47,681 nt of DNA from Lactarius indigo (GCA_025766275.1 JAFKAC010000245.1:1-47681); one strand, 5' to 3'. Shown: positions 10,930 to 22,257, numbered from the stretch's first letter. Numbers and translations are program-made. The notes: generated by a model from the sequence alone, not told the origin.

Positions 10930-12917
10930 CTACCCGCTTATATCCAGGCTATAGGGGGACTCTGGGTACTTGTCTCTGTCGAAAGGTATGACGCTGTTTG
11001 AGAACGGCGTGTCGGGGGGAACTGAAACAGGCGGAAGACACTTCGGGTCGGCCGGCATGTTGGGGCCTGCTCCGCGGCCAGCGGTGCCCCACACGCCACC
11101 CGGCGGGGCTGTGGTACTTGTCTGGGTGAGCGTGACAACGACAACGCCTTGCGATCCGTCGAGCGTCTCGCGGAGGTGATCTCGTGAGTTCAGGCTGGGC
11201 ACCAGAATAAATCAGGGGAGTCAGTCGGTCAGGAAGTAATCACAGAGGAAATAACGATAGACGCACATGGACATGAACGCGCAGAGAGAGAGTCGAACCA
11301 TGATGAAGAAGGTCGCCGTGTATATGTTCGCGTCTGGATACTTGGCGAACTTTCCGTTCGAGAAGTCAGTCAGCATTTGGACACAGGAGGGTGCAAAAAA
11401 AGTGAACAATTACCAAAACGACGCTGGCGATAGCAAACGCTCTGCAGAATAGCACAGGTATCAAGAAAATAAGTTCGACGGACGCATCAGCGCACTGGCG
11501 GCTCACAGGTGAAGTGTGCCGCAATTGATCGTATAAATCGCGAGGAGGTTCAACGTGTTGTTAGTACTAAGAGAACCGATATTGAAATGGGATTTTTGCA
11601 GTTTTCGGGCACGAACGTACCTCCGGACGTGAGTGCGGTTACTCAAGAGGGTATAGACCATTCCGACAGTAATGAGGACGTCGCAAAGGACCTTGCAAGA
11701 TAATGTAGCAGTGAAATACCCCTGTTATGAAGGGCTATCAGTGACTGCAGCCCACTTGCATCAAGCGAGGAGTAGACTTTCCCGAAAGATGCCCCCTTTA
11801 CGTAGGTGCTGAAGGCTATGCAGAATCTGTGAGAAAAAGAAAAAAAAAAAAGTGCAACTACGACTGACGCGTTTACACTGTATACTGACGACGAAGATAA
11901 CACCTTAGCGAACTGAGAATAAAGGAACAGAAGGAAGAAAAAAAAAACATACAGACTCCAACAACTTGCAAATTTCGGTTGAAAATAAGGTGAAAAGTCA
12001 TTGAGGCATGCTACGGAGGAGAGACCCACCGAATTCTGCCAGTGAGCTGACGGACTGCTCATGTAAGTTGATGTTAGCCCTGAAAAAGATGCGTAGACGT
12101 ACGATCGCTATTGGCAAATATGGAGAACGCCATCCCACTGAACCAAAAATAAGTTTCACCCAGATGAAAATCACCAGTAAACTCACGACGATAGATCCTA
12201 TATGCGTAGAAGCTACGCCCTTTCAGTAAGAGGTCGCTTCATAAACCTCTCATGAAGACGTACTGTTGTACACAAGATTCAAGAACAACTTGTTACACAT
12301 GCATAAGAATTACGGACAAAGGTCGATCACGATGAACTAGCGCACCGGTAGATAAAGCTAATGCCTTTAAAAACAGATTAGTCTCAGGACGAGCTCCTGT
12401 GTCACCGCAGACGCACGGCTTGGCTCCTAGAAGCCCCATAAGAACCTCAACTCCAAAATACTACTTTTGAAGTGGCGTACCATGGTGTGAATATGTCGGC
12501 TTCCCGATAATCCCCGAAATTCGTGACGACAAGATGATAAACCGGATAAACACCGAAAAATAAGTTGGCCGAGTCAACGAGTCTAGTCGAATATGATGTC
12601 ACTATCGCGTATCACGAAGTACTCGAAAATGTATACATCAAAAAAGCGACCTGCAGATGCTTCATTGAGATCCTGAGCATGGGACACGCATATGGGAACC
12701 CTCACAAAGGACTTTAGAGGCCACTTATCCTTTGAGGAGTAGGTATTATAGTAGGAATAGACTTGCAACCAGGTAATACCATAGATCCTAGACGACCAAT
12801 CGGGCTCAATCTGGTTCTGCGATAGTATATTCCAGATGGTGAGACGCACATAGACGAGAGGACCGCCCCAATGAACAAAGCCCCAAGGGTCTTGTCTACA
12901 GGGATTAATGCGGGCAT
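10930..12917 (-). CDS. DUF6534-type seven-helix membrane protein, copy 1
   Basis: Starts at the ATG at 12917. Supported exons: 12850-12917 (LGALFIGAVLSSM), 12706-12787 (IYGITWLQVYSYYNTYSSKD), a 14-nt exon 12637-12650, then from 12582 (VDSANLFFGVYPVYHLVVTN). Later spliced segments read FTPWSQA, VVLESCVQHFYAYRIYR, LGWRSPYLPIAI, SLAEF, KVLCDVLITVGMVYTLLSNR, TNNTLNLLAIYTINCGTLHL, MVRLSLCAFMS and LNSRDHLRETLDG. The last two are the DUF6534 C-terminal signature. The cytoplasmic tail ends at 10930. Fungal DUF6534 proteins are expanded integral membrane proteins of unknown function in basidiomycetes. Some middle exon borders (about 11750-11990) are uncertain. No definite stop or frameshift was found, so it may be functional. 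Confidence 0.75.
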
Positions 12918-13236
12918 AGTAGATAAAAACTAAGAAAGCAAGAGAAAGAGAAAGAGAAGACACGAATCGACGGCAGAGGAAGGGGAGAAAAGGCGACCGA
13001 CGGGAGTGGCCGATTACCCAACTCGCAGCACTGTTGATAACAGCCGCCGCTCTGTCATGCGCCGAGTCATGGCGCCTGCACAGATTGGAAGGCAAAGACA
13101 GGTGATGAGATGAATGGCCCCAACCCATCAGATGCACTTCACAGCCCGCAGTTATTTTTTTCAGGCGGTGGCGACCCGGCCCGGCATGGCCTGACACAAA
13201 CCGGCTGCTCGGAGCTTTCGGATTTACGGCTTGGCG

Positions 13237-13850
13237 GGTGGGATGGAATATCATGTCGACAGTCAGCTCGTCCCCGTACGCGACCGCGTGGACTAGGCAC
13301 GTGCATATTCGGATAGCTCACGCACAGACGTGTTGCATGCCGCGTTTCAACGCAAGAAAAAGGATGTGGAAGAGCCCGCCAGTGTGAAGACCGCGGAACG
13401 CAAGAGTCAGTTTAAGGTCGTTGCAAAGCGCGATTCCGCGATCCTTCCACAGCTCGGACACCCGTCGGGCTGGGTTACAAAGGTACAGGAACGTGCAGAG
13501 GCTATAACGAAACTCTAGGCGTCTGACGCCAGGTGTCAATCCCCCCGCATGATTGCCAACGAATAGGCACAACCCGTTGGATGCCTGATGAACGCGAGCT
13601 GGAGAGCTCGCAATCTTTTAATATTACCACTGAGCATATGCGCTTCAATATAGTCTCGGATGACCGGTCTGTACCCATGGTACGCACCCCGGGATATAAA
13701 TGGTTCCAAAAAAAAAAAGTGCAGAGGCGGCTTGAACAGGCGAAAGTTGGCATTTGGATGCATATGTTTTTCTTCCCCTTCCTTCGCTCGCCCCGTCTAA
13801 TTACACAATTGCGCAGGTTTGCGATCGTTTGAACTTTTATGTTCTCTTTT
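13237..13850 (+). pseudogene. Truncated 3' fragment of the HAM1-like gene
   Basis: Matches 7957-8350 of the intact gene, including the final intron and the 16-nt last exon. It lacks the whole 5' part of the gene. A GAG codon of the parent (in VRDRVDEA) is TAG here at 13294-13296. The copy is split at 13502 by a 217-bp inserted element, and the part after the insertion is frameshifted. It cannot make the parent protein. It is the left end of duplicated unit B. Confidence 0.85.
13502..13718 (+). mobile_element. SINE-like or processed retroposon with poly(A) tail and target-site duplication
   Basis: The intact HAM1-like gene is continuous at this point, whereas the duplicate has 217 extra bases ending in 11 A. 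The insertion is flanked by the 9-bp direct repeat GTGCAGAGG at 13493-13501 and 13719-13727. Poly(A) plus a short target-site duplication is the hallmark of LINE-mediated retroposition. A 13-nt hairpin-forming sequence (GGCGTCTGACGCC) sits near its 5' end. No clear tRNA A and B boxes or known snRNA were recognised, so the source could be a SINE or a retroposed non-coding RNA or mRNA end. Confidence 0.75.
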
Positions 13851-14059
13851 TTAAAATTGTTTGGAGTTACCCTGCGTCTGATGCTTACTTTACTTTTCAT
13901 AATCGACGTCATATTGAGTCATAATGTTTTTTTACATGTACTAGGTTATGAGCGATTGTGTTCTGTATTTCTCCATACCCATGCAGATAATGTTTGTACA
14001 ATCGATGGCTTTGTTTCTGAGTCGTGACCCCCTAATGTATGGTAGTGCGTGCTGTTGAG

Positions 14060-14890
14060 GCCTTTCAGATGCGAGATTCTATGCACTGTCTATACAATAA
14101 TTTGGCATCGGATTGTCACGGAGTCGTGTGGAGTTGTCCGGTTTCGAACCCTTTTCGCAACTTGCTTACTGCTTTAACTTGTCCACCGTCCCCTGCTTTC
14201 AACAACCCACTGTGTGCGTCCACCTTCTTTCGATTTCTCTTAGCTGTGTTTCGTGCCCGGCAGCTGCGTGCAACCACGGTATCTCATTTTGCGACATCTG
14301 AGTCGGTGTTCTCTTCGGCTTCCCAAATGGTCACATATTGTCACCTGATTGATCAGTCTTGGCTCCGCTGTCTCCTCTCCATGTCGTGGATTGTGTCTTC
14401 GTGCGCCTTCTATCTTGTTCGGTTCGTTTGGGGCGGTGGCCTAATTGAGCACCTCACTCTGGTGTCGCGAAAACAATTGTTTCTTCGTCTACGCCAAGCC
14501 CTAACATGACACAACTGTGCGCAGGAACCTTGGCAGGAACAGCAGCCAGTAAAATGGAGCGGGCGAAGCGAGAGCAGCTAGTTTGCTCCTGGCATGCATC
14601 GTAAGAATGAACCTGCCCGAAATAAGTCCGCTGCCCTTCCCCCCTTTTTTTTTTAACGCACACAGCGGAGTTTGCCGCCCCCCCCCCCCCCCCCCCCCCC
14701 CCAAGTAACCTCTCCTTTTTTTTTTTTTTTCCATTTTGCTCCTCCTCAAGAGGATTAGATAGCCCTGAAATGATCAATGCAGAGATTACATCCGTAAGCT
14801 TTCACGAATGACGGCCCCTTTGGGCCGTTGTGAATTGCTAGTGTAGATGATGGGAGCCTGCAAGCTCCCGAAATCCTCAACTCGGATGGT
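14060..14890. other. Unit B-specific insertion with homopolymer tracts
   Basis: About 0.8 kb not present at the matching place in unit A (near 8585-8610). It contains an open frame at 14039-14509 (156 codons, many Cys, Ser and Phe, no family recognised), a 10-T run, a 25-C run and a 15-T run. No flanking repeat was identified. The remainder of 13851-15433 is diverged spacer shared with unit A. Confidence 0.5.
14678..14702 (+). repeat. 25-nt poly(C) tract
   Basis: Twenty-five consecutive C residues, followed 13 bases later by 15 T. The opposite strand is a G25 run able to form G-quadruplexes. The exact length may be affected by sequencing. Confidence 0.9.
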
Positions 14891-15433
14891 TGACGGATAA
14901 CGCCACTTGATAATACGAGCCCAATCTGATGCCTGCTTTCTGTCCACTCACTACTAATAATAGGTGATCCCTTGAACTTTATCCCAGCCTCATACAGCGA
15001 ATGCAAAAGTTCGCCGGGGATGCGTTAAAAAGTGATTTTGTTTGTCAGCTGCAGTGAGCGCTAGAACTGCGCATTGGTAAGTTAAAGTTAGAATGATTCG
15101 ATTACTGTAACGTGACGGTCAGCTCTCTTCGTCAAGCCATCAGTATTGTGCGGACCATGTGCTCACTGGGCTCGTAACGACCATAGACATTAGATACTAT
15201 GAGATTACTACGAGGACTGGTAAATACACTATGCTCGATTATTGAAGATAAACTCTTATTCCTGCGTTAACGGTTCCCGTCTGTATCCGCGTCCGTATTT
15301 CGGTGTTTCCTTTTCCCTATTCTCCTTCAAAGACCGTCTATGCTTCTCCTTGAATCGACGTTCATATTCATTACTCGCTACAGTATAGTCGTAAAAAAAA
15401 GAGCGTGTTCTGGAAACGTTGGAGGTATAACAT

Positions 15434-17387
15434 CTACCCGATTGTACCTCGGGTATAGAGGGATTCTAGGTACTTGTCTCTGTCGAAAGGTATGACACTG
15501 TCTGAGAACGGTGCGTCGGGGGAAACTGAAACTGGTGAAAGACACTTCGGGTCGGCAGACGTGTTGGGGTTTGCTTCAACGGTGTCGCGCACGCCACACG
15601 GGGCTGTGGTACTCGTCTGGGTGAGCGTAACGACGACAGCGCCATCCGAACCGTCGAGTGTTTCGCGGAGGTGGTCTCGTGAGTTCAGGCTGGGATAGAA
15701 TGATCGGAGAGTCAGGAAGGGCCGTAAAGGGATAACGAAGACGTACATGGACATGAACGCGCAGAGGGAGAGTCGAATCATGATGAAGAACGACGCTGTG
15801 TATATGAGCGTGTTTGGATACCTGGCGAACTTCGTTCAAGAAAGGGTCAGCATCTGACAGGTAGGAAGAAAAGGGGAACAGTACCAAAACGACGCAAGTG
15901 ATAGCAAACACTCTGCAAAATAGCACGGGCGTCAGAAAATAAGTCGACGGCCCATCGGCGCATTGGCTTACAAGTGAAGTATGCCGCAATTGATAGCGTA
16001 AATTGCGAGAAGGTTCAGAACGTTGTTGGTGCTAGAGAACCGGTTTTAAATAAGATTTTTGCAGTGTTTGGACACAAAAGTACCTCTGGACGTGAGAGCG
16101 GTTACTCAAGAGGGTATAGACCATTCCAACAGTAATGAGGACGTCGCAGAGGACCTTGCAAGATAATGTAGCAGTGAAAGACCCCTGTTATTAACGGCCA
16201 ATTAGTGACTGCAGACCACATACATCAAACGAGAAGCGGACGTTCCCGAAAGATACCCCCATCGTGTAGGTGCTGAAGGCTATACAGAACCTGTGAGAAA
16301 AAAAAGGAAAAGAAAATGTGCAACTATGACTGACGCGTTTGCACTGTATACTGACACCGAGGATAATGCCTTAGCAACTCACATATAAAGGAACAGAAGA
16401 AGAAAAAACATACCGACTCCAATAGCTTGCAATTATCGGTTGAAAATAAGGCGAAAAGTCATTGAGGCATGCTACGGCGGAGGAACTCACCGAATTCTGC
16501 CAGTGAGCTGGCGGACTGCTCATATGAGTTGATGCCAGCCCTGAAAAAAAAAAAATTGCATAGACGTACGATCGCTATTGGCAGGTATGGAGAACGCCAG
16601 CCCACTGGACCAAAATAAGTCTCGCACAGGTGAGAATCACCATTAAACTCACGACGATAGATCCTATATGCGTAGAAGCTACGTCCTTTTCAGTAAGAGT
16701 TCGCTTCATAAACTCTTTATGAAGACGTACTGCTGTACACAAGATTCAAGAATAACTAGTTACACATGCATAAGAATTGCGGACAAAAGTTGATCACGAT
16801 GGACCAGCTCACCAGTAGATAAAGCTAATGCCTTTAAAAAAACATATTCTGTAAGTCTCAGGACGAGCTCCGTGGTATTGCAGACGCACCGCTTGACTCC
16901 TAGAAACTTCATAAGAACCTTAACCAAACAGTATTTTCGGAGTAGCGTACCATGGTGTGAATATGTTTGCTGCTTGATAATCCCCAAAATTTGTGACGAG
17001 AAGATCATAAGTCGGATAAATACCGAAAACTAGGTTGGCCGAGTCAACGAGTCTAGTCGAATATGATGTCACTATCGCGTATCACGAAGTACGTGAAAAT
17101 GTATACATCAAAAAAGCGACCTGCAGACGCTTCATTAAGATCCTGAGCATGGGACACATATATAGGAACCCTTACAAAGGACTTTAGAGGCCACTGATCC
17201 TTTGAGGAGTAGGTATTATAGTAGGAATAGACTTGCAACCAGGTAATACCATAGATACTAGACGGCCAGTCGGGGTCGATCAGGTACTGAGATAGTATAT
17301 TCCAGACAGTGAGACGCACATAGACGAGAGGACCGTGCCGATTAACAACGCCCCAAGGGTGTTGTCTAAAGGGATTAATGCGGGCAT
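15434..17387 (-). CDS. DUF6534-type seven-helix membrane protein, copy 2
   Basis: Paralogue of the gene at 10930-12917 in duplicated unit B. The start ATG at 17387 gives MPALIPLDNTLGALLIGTVL. The same splice signals are kept: the first intron after CTCTCGTCTAT, the 14-nt exon at 17107-17120, and later exons giving LVFGIYPTYDLLVTNFG, GWRSPYLPIAI, CDVLITVGMVYTLLSNR, FFMIRLSLCAFMSM and LNSRDHLRETLDG. The C-terminal cytoplasmic tail differs in length and composition from copy 1 and ends at 15434. A 12-T run (coding strand) near 16545-16556 replaces 5 T of copy 1; the length difference is a multiple of three, so frame is kept, adding phenylalanines. Exon borders around 16200-16480 are uncertain. 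No clear inactivating change was seen. Function unknown. Confidence 0.7.
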
Positions 17388-17690
17388 AGTAGATAAAGGT
17401 CAAGAAAGAGCAAGAGAAAGAGAGAACAAGAATCGACGGCTAAGGAAGGGGAGAAAAGGCGATCGACGGGAGTGGCCGATTACCCAACTCCCAGCACTGT
17501 TGATAACGGGCTCCGCTGTGTCATGCGCCGAGTCACGGCGCCTGCACAGATTGGAAGGCTGAGACGAATAATGAAATGAATGACCCCATCCCATCAGAAG
17601 CACTCCACAGCCTGCAGTTTTTTCCAAGTGTAGCGATGCGCCCCGGCATGGCCTGACATAAACCGGCTGTTCGGGGCTTTCGGATCTACC

Positions 17691-18130
17691 CCCGGCCCTG
17701 GCTAACGGGGGGCTTGGCCCGCGGGCCCGTAATTAAGCGCTTAACCCCCACCTTAACGCCCCCGATTGTCAACATGCATGTCAACCATGGGGCCAGTATC
17801 AATGTCTCGGCGTATCCATCGCTTTTCACATAAGGTCGTTCTTCCTTCATTTCTCCGGATACTGCCAACACCGTGGGCAACCCAAAAAAAATGACGCCGT
17901 CGCTCTATCGCGGCTACGCCCAACCTCGTAATGTCACGCGCCACGTGTTTGCGGCGCTGCTGACCCAAGGCTGGCTGGCCCCTGGCCTCGAGCACAATAA
18001 AGCGCGGCGCTGGGACCAGTGCAAGGCCCATGCCGGCTCTTGGCCAAGTCAAAATGTGACGGCTCCCCTGCACCGGAGATATTGTCGAGCTCGATTGTGA
18101 ACAACGACATTGCGCGCGTCGCGTAACTTA
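17691..18130. other. GC-rich stretch of foreign character at the duplication breakpoint
   Basis: Immediately after the end of unit B the base composition rises, with blocks such as GGCCCGCGGGCCCG and several GGC/GCC-rich words. Open frames of 64-106 codons exist on both strands, but none matches a family I recognise. It may be a decayed DNA transposon. No terminal inverted repeat was established. Confidence 0.4.
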
Positions 18131-18319
18131 ATAAACCTTTTGGGCCAGGGGCAGCAGCGCCGGCTACGCCGATCTCACACTGGAAAGTTTTTGTACCACA
18201 GAGAGCCTCTACTCAAAGGAAATCCAGGACGACTGGCTTGTCTGATGTCGTCGAAATGGGTGAGTCAGGCGAGTTCCACAAAGGGGGTCGAGGTCATACT
18301 TTGGGCATTATTGTGTTAT

Positions 18320-18343
18320 CTCCGGGGCTAAGAAAGCCCGGAG
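18320..18343 (+). other. GC-rich hairpin-forming inverted repeat
   Basis: The arm CTCCGGGGCT at 18320-18329 pairs with AGCCCGGAG at 18335-18343 around a 5-base loop, with one bulged G. No T run follows immediately, so no terminator role is claimed. Confidence 0.5.
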
Positions 18344-20141
18344 TCCAGAAAGACGTTCCATAGCACAAGAGATGAGCGCATCAACTACGCGTCAGGGTAT
18401 ATACAAAGGCTACTATTCTACAGACCGTTTACGCAAGACAACTTCTAACCGATGTTTCTCCCCGCACGCGCAACAAGCACAAAACACCAGTAGTGTTCCC
18501 ATGACAGTGTCGACATCGACGGCGATTGCCAGGAAGATGAGCAACAAGACCAGAGTTGAAGTCGATGGGAACAAAGTCCACTCGATCGAGGTTGTGCCAG
18601 GTGGTCGTTCAAACCGAGTATGACTCTAGTACAAACCCGAGTTCTACAGCACTCAGCTGAGTAGGCAGAGCATCGAGAGCAAGGACTGCAAGTGTGATGG
18701 CAATGGGCAATAAATAGATCTCGACAATCAGGGGATCGAGTGTTGAGATTTCAGCGCACGCGAGGCCGGTGTGGCTCGCGATGGCGATCATACCCTTATT
18801 TGTCTGATTAATTAATTTACGGTGATCTGAACTAACTTCTCGTCTCGTCTCGTCTCATTGAATCACAGTCCACTCATGTCCATGTGAATATGGTACTTTA
18901 TGGTACTCCGCGTTTCTTCTGGGCCTGCGCACTTATATACCACGTACGATATTTCCGTATGCCTCAGTAATCGAGGTAAGATAACTAGTTACTTTACTCC
19001 TATCAATTTGCTTACGCCTAGACAGTCTTACTTGTTTGTCTAGTGCTCTCCGCACCTAGTTCGCCTTCGCACGTGTGCTCCGGTCCTTCACGCGGCTGCC
19101 ATAACCTTCTACATCGAGAGGTTGAAGTATCAGCGTTGGTGAAGGGGTCAATGGTTACCCCATTACACACCTGCATGCTGTGGGTCTATCGGGTGTGGAG
19201 GAACGAAAAAAAGGATCTACACGTTAGCAAACACGTTGGTTGGACCTTCGACTTCGTGCGTGGTCGGTATGTGGCCATCTAGCTACGTAGGTTGAAGCCT
19301 GAACATGTAGTCTATACACCCATCTTCAAGTTGAAGGGACAGCTGCTCTAGTTGGAGGTGTTAGCGTGAAGTTGTTCTGTGTATCAGAGGAGCAGCGCGA
19401 ACAGGGGGGTCAGACGGATTCAACGATACCATTTCTTTCCCGATGACTCGCAGGCTCTGTAGTACGAATGCTCTCCAGTACATCCCATTCGCAAGCGCGT
19501 GTCCCCCTTGCATCACCGTGGTATGATGGAAATTCCATTCATTTGTCAACCCTGACTCCTGACGGACGCTGCATGGAGGACGTTGAGCTTTCAGTTGGGA
19601 CCCTTACTAGTCGGAGTTTTCTTCCATATCTGAAATGTGATGTTTCTAGAGGACGTGGTAGTGATGTGGTACAGTAAGGGCGTGAGATTATTCCTTCTGC
19701 TGTAGCTTGATACGTAGAATGTTCACGGCGACATGTTTTGTTTCTGTCCCACAAGTATACAAAGTGCCCGAAGGAGCTTGCATTATGAATCGTATCGCAG
19801 CTGAGCAGCACGATATCGGTTTCCGCAGTAAAAGACAAGAACCGAGAGAATCAAGCATAACTTATGTAATAACTTAGTAATAACCCTCACCACCTGCACC
19901 GGTCCGAGTAGACCGACGGACTTTGGATGCGAGATTCCGTCCGCGATGATGCTGCCACGGCACCTAACAGTCCTACTAGGCAACGACGTACCGTAGCAGA
20001 GCACTTATAGCTTTGATGCGTCTAGAAGTTACTGTGCTATTTCTAGTTCTCAGGGCAATGAACTTTCACGACCCTTCCCGGCTATTCATGTTTAAAACGG
20101 CATGGGACCGTGACATCGGGAATATGGGAATGTGCTCGTGC

Positions 20142-20148
20142 TATAAAT
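20142..20148 (+). promoter_or_regulatory. Candidate TATA box upstream of the O-methyltransferase gene
   Basis: TATAAAT is followed by a pyrimidine-rich stretch and an ATG at 20181, the usual layout of a fungal core promoter. The reading frame from that ATG closes after about 24 codons, so the link to the O-methyltransferase start is unproven. Confidence 0.35.
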
Positions 20149-20337
20149 TCCAGTCCTTCATTCTTACTTCATCTTCTCAACATGTTTCTCCCCCTTTCAA
20201 ATCCCACCTCACTTTCACAGTCAACGACGGCGAAAAACTCTCCTGTTTCGGAGTAGGTCTCAAACGTCTCGCCCCAACGACATTGAGGAGTCTGACGCTG
20301 CTATCCTGTACTCGAAAGGGAACCCCGGAATGTTTTA

Positions 20338-22257
20338 TGGGAGCTGAAGACCCTCGCCAACATCATACAATCCTCGGTCAACAAGATCGAGGAGGTCCTC
20401 AGCGCTAATGCTCTCGTCCTCCCCTCGTCAAATGCACCGTTCAACCTGGAGTCAGAGGCGTCCCGCATGCACCCGAGCATCCAGTCCGCCGGGTTGCATA
20501 TCACTTCCGCCGCAGCACAACTCATGACCCTTGTGAGGCCTGCGCCGTTGATAGTCACAGATCTCATGATGCAGGTGAATCGGATTGTTCCTGCGACCAT
20601 CGCACACTGCACTAAAAATATCAAGTACCACGTCTCTACGGCAATGCGCGTTGCGGTGAGTACACATGTGGCAGAGATCCTTCGGGAAGCGGGCTCCAAG
20701 GTATCGTCAGATATTCTATCGGCTGAGAGTTCTCCCACCTGGCTTTATGGTTACTCAGGGGTTACATGCACGGGAGATCGCCAAGCCGACTGGGGTTCAT
20801 CCTTCAAAGCTTGGTGTGTATCGGGACTGGGTAAAATATATCCACTCACAAGTGTGCCATCAGCTCGGATCCTTCGTCTCCTTGCCACAAATCACATATT
20901 CGTTGAAGTATCGCCGGATGTGTTCCCCAATAACCGCTTATCCACCGTTTTGGACAGTGGAAAACCTGTTGAAGAACTGATATCAAAGTGAGCCCTATTC
21001 TTCTGGCTCCGATTATTAGACACAATAAACTGACATATCTTTTAGTCCCGAATCAAAGCACATCGGGACCCTCGGCATAGCGTCTATCATCGAATTCAGG
21101 TAAGAATTTCCCTTCAAAGTCGTTCTTATCTGGGCTCTGACCATGCTCCTGCAGTCTTGATGTGACTTTTAAGAGTTCATCTTGCCTGACAGAGACACTT
21201 CTTGATCCCGAAATTGGGCATTCCACCGAACCAACCAAGACGGCTCTGAACAAAGCATTCAGCATCGAGGGAGATATGTGGAGCTGGTTAGAGGGCCCGG
21301 ATGACAGATTGCGCCTTGCCAGTTTCGGCGCTCTGATGACCGGCTATAAAAACATTTCACCAGAAGCCGTGCTTCTCAATGGTTTTTTTACTTAATACTC
21401 TGTCGACTACTGTCTGACCTGATGCATCGAACCCACAGGGTGTGGATGGGAAAAGCACCCTCCTGGCTCACTAGTTATCGATGTTGGAGGTGGTATTGGC
21501 TCGCAGTTATTGACACTCGCTCGTCGCCACCCCAATCTCCGCTTCGTCTTGCAAGACCGTGGGGCTGTGCTTAGTGATGCCAATGAGGTGCGATGAACAT
21601 CGGTTACAGTGTCCGGATATATTTCTTCCTGACGCGTCATTACTGCAGTACTGGAAGATGAACATGCCTGATGCACTCGACTCTGGACGCGTGAAGCTAC
21701 AAGGTCCGTCGCATTCCATCACCGCATTTCCCAGAGACGATCGCCGATATTTTGGTTTGTCAAGCCCACAGTTTCTTCGACCCGCAGCCACCGCAGGAGG
21801 AGGACGTCACAGTTTTCCTTTTATCCAGGGTCCTCCACGACTGGGCAGACGAACACTGCGTCGAAATCTTGAAGCACTTGCGAGTTGCCGCTGGGCCCAA
21901 GACTCAGCTGATAATCTCCGAAATGCTGATTGAGTACGCCTGCGACGAACCTGCGACGCCCGAAACCCTCGGCGCGCAGCTCTCAATTCCCCCCAGGCCT
22001 CTACTCCCGAACTGGGGTCGCGCGGGCTCTATGGTGCATGCCACAGATATGATTGCGAGTTCATCCGGTGTTGCTGAAACGAGCGTATGTGCTGATAGTC
22101 AGACGTGACATAGATGTTGGGCCTTTTCAACGGGCAAGAACGTACAACCATGGCCCTGCGCAACCTGCTCGACCAGGCGGGCTGGAAGCTTATCGCCGCG
22201 CATCGCGACCCTCCATCGGTGTCGAGGTTCCAGAAGGTCATTGCTGTTCCAAAATAG
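20338..22257 (+). CDS. SAM-dependent O-methyltransferase (COMT-like, fungal family), 5' end uncertain
   Basis: Exons are about 20338-20574, 20626-20700, 20759-20813, 20864-20987, 21046-21099, 21155-21381, 21439-21587, 21649-21703 and from 21765; the stop is at 22255-22257. The winged-helix dimerisation part gives [33 protein letters not shown] and [18 protein letters not shown]. The SAM site is [20 protein letters not shown], with LRFVLQDR as the next acidic strand. [16 protein letters not shown] carries the HDW catalytic segment, and [10 protein letters not shown] is the late family motif. These enzymes methylate hydroxyls of secondary metabolites; the substrate is unknown. Two oddities: no in-frame ATG at the expected N-terminus (a stop lies at 20293), and the last intron before 22117 has no good donor of normal length. 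It may be decaying. Confidence 0.75.

Larger units (their letters stand above)
7957..13236. repeat. Tandem segmental duplication 1, unit A
   Basis: The unit begins inside the last long exon of the HAM1-like gene and runs through the first DUF6534 gene to a Gly/Pro-codon-rich stretch near 13230. Landmarks repeat in the same order in unit B: the HAM1 3' end, the sequence around 8610-8745 (matching 14890-15045), the sequence around 10630-10790 (matching 15085-15245), the DUF6534 gene, and a 3' motif near 13170-13230 (matching 17640-17685). Divergence by eye is about 10-20 percent, with many indels. Confidence 0.8.
13237..17690. repeat. Tandem segmental duplication 1, unit B
   Basis: Begins exactly where unit A ends, with sequence matching the HAM1-like gene from about 7957, and ends near 17690 after the motif that also closes unit A. 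Orientation is the same as unit A. Past 17690 the sequence has no counterpart in unit A, so this is the right breakpoint. Confidence 0.8.
18131..20295. other. Gene-poor region
   Basis: About 2.2 kb with only short open frames (60-100 codons), none recognised. It contains a (GTCTC)n-like microsatellite near 18838-18857 and the hairpin at 18320-18343. The last part should hold the promoter of the O-methyltransferase gene. Confidence 0.5.

Noticed and set aside
12583..13254. Minus-strand open frame of 223 codons
   Set aside because: It reads through the first introns and promoter of the DUF6534 gene. Only pieces match the family, and a spliced model from 12917 explains them better.
14039..14509. 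156-codon plus-strand frame in the unit B insertion
   Set aside because: No motif, unusual Cys/Ser/Phe composition, not present in unit A and next to homopolymers. Kept only as part of the insertion description.
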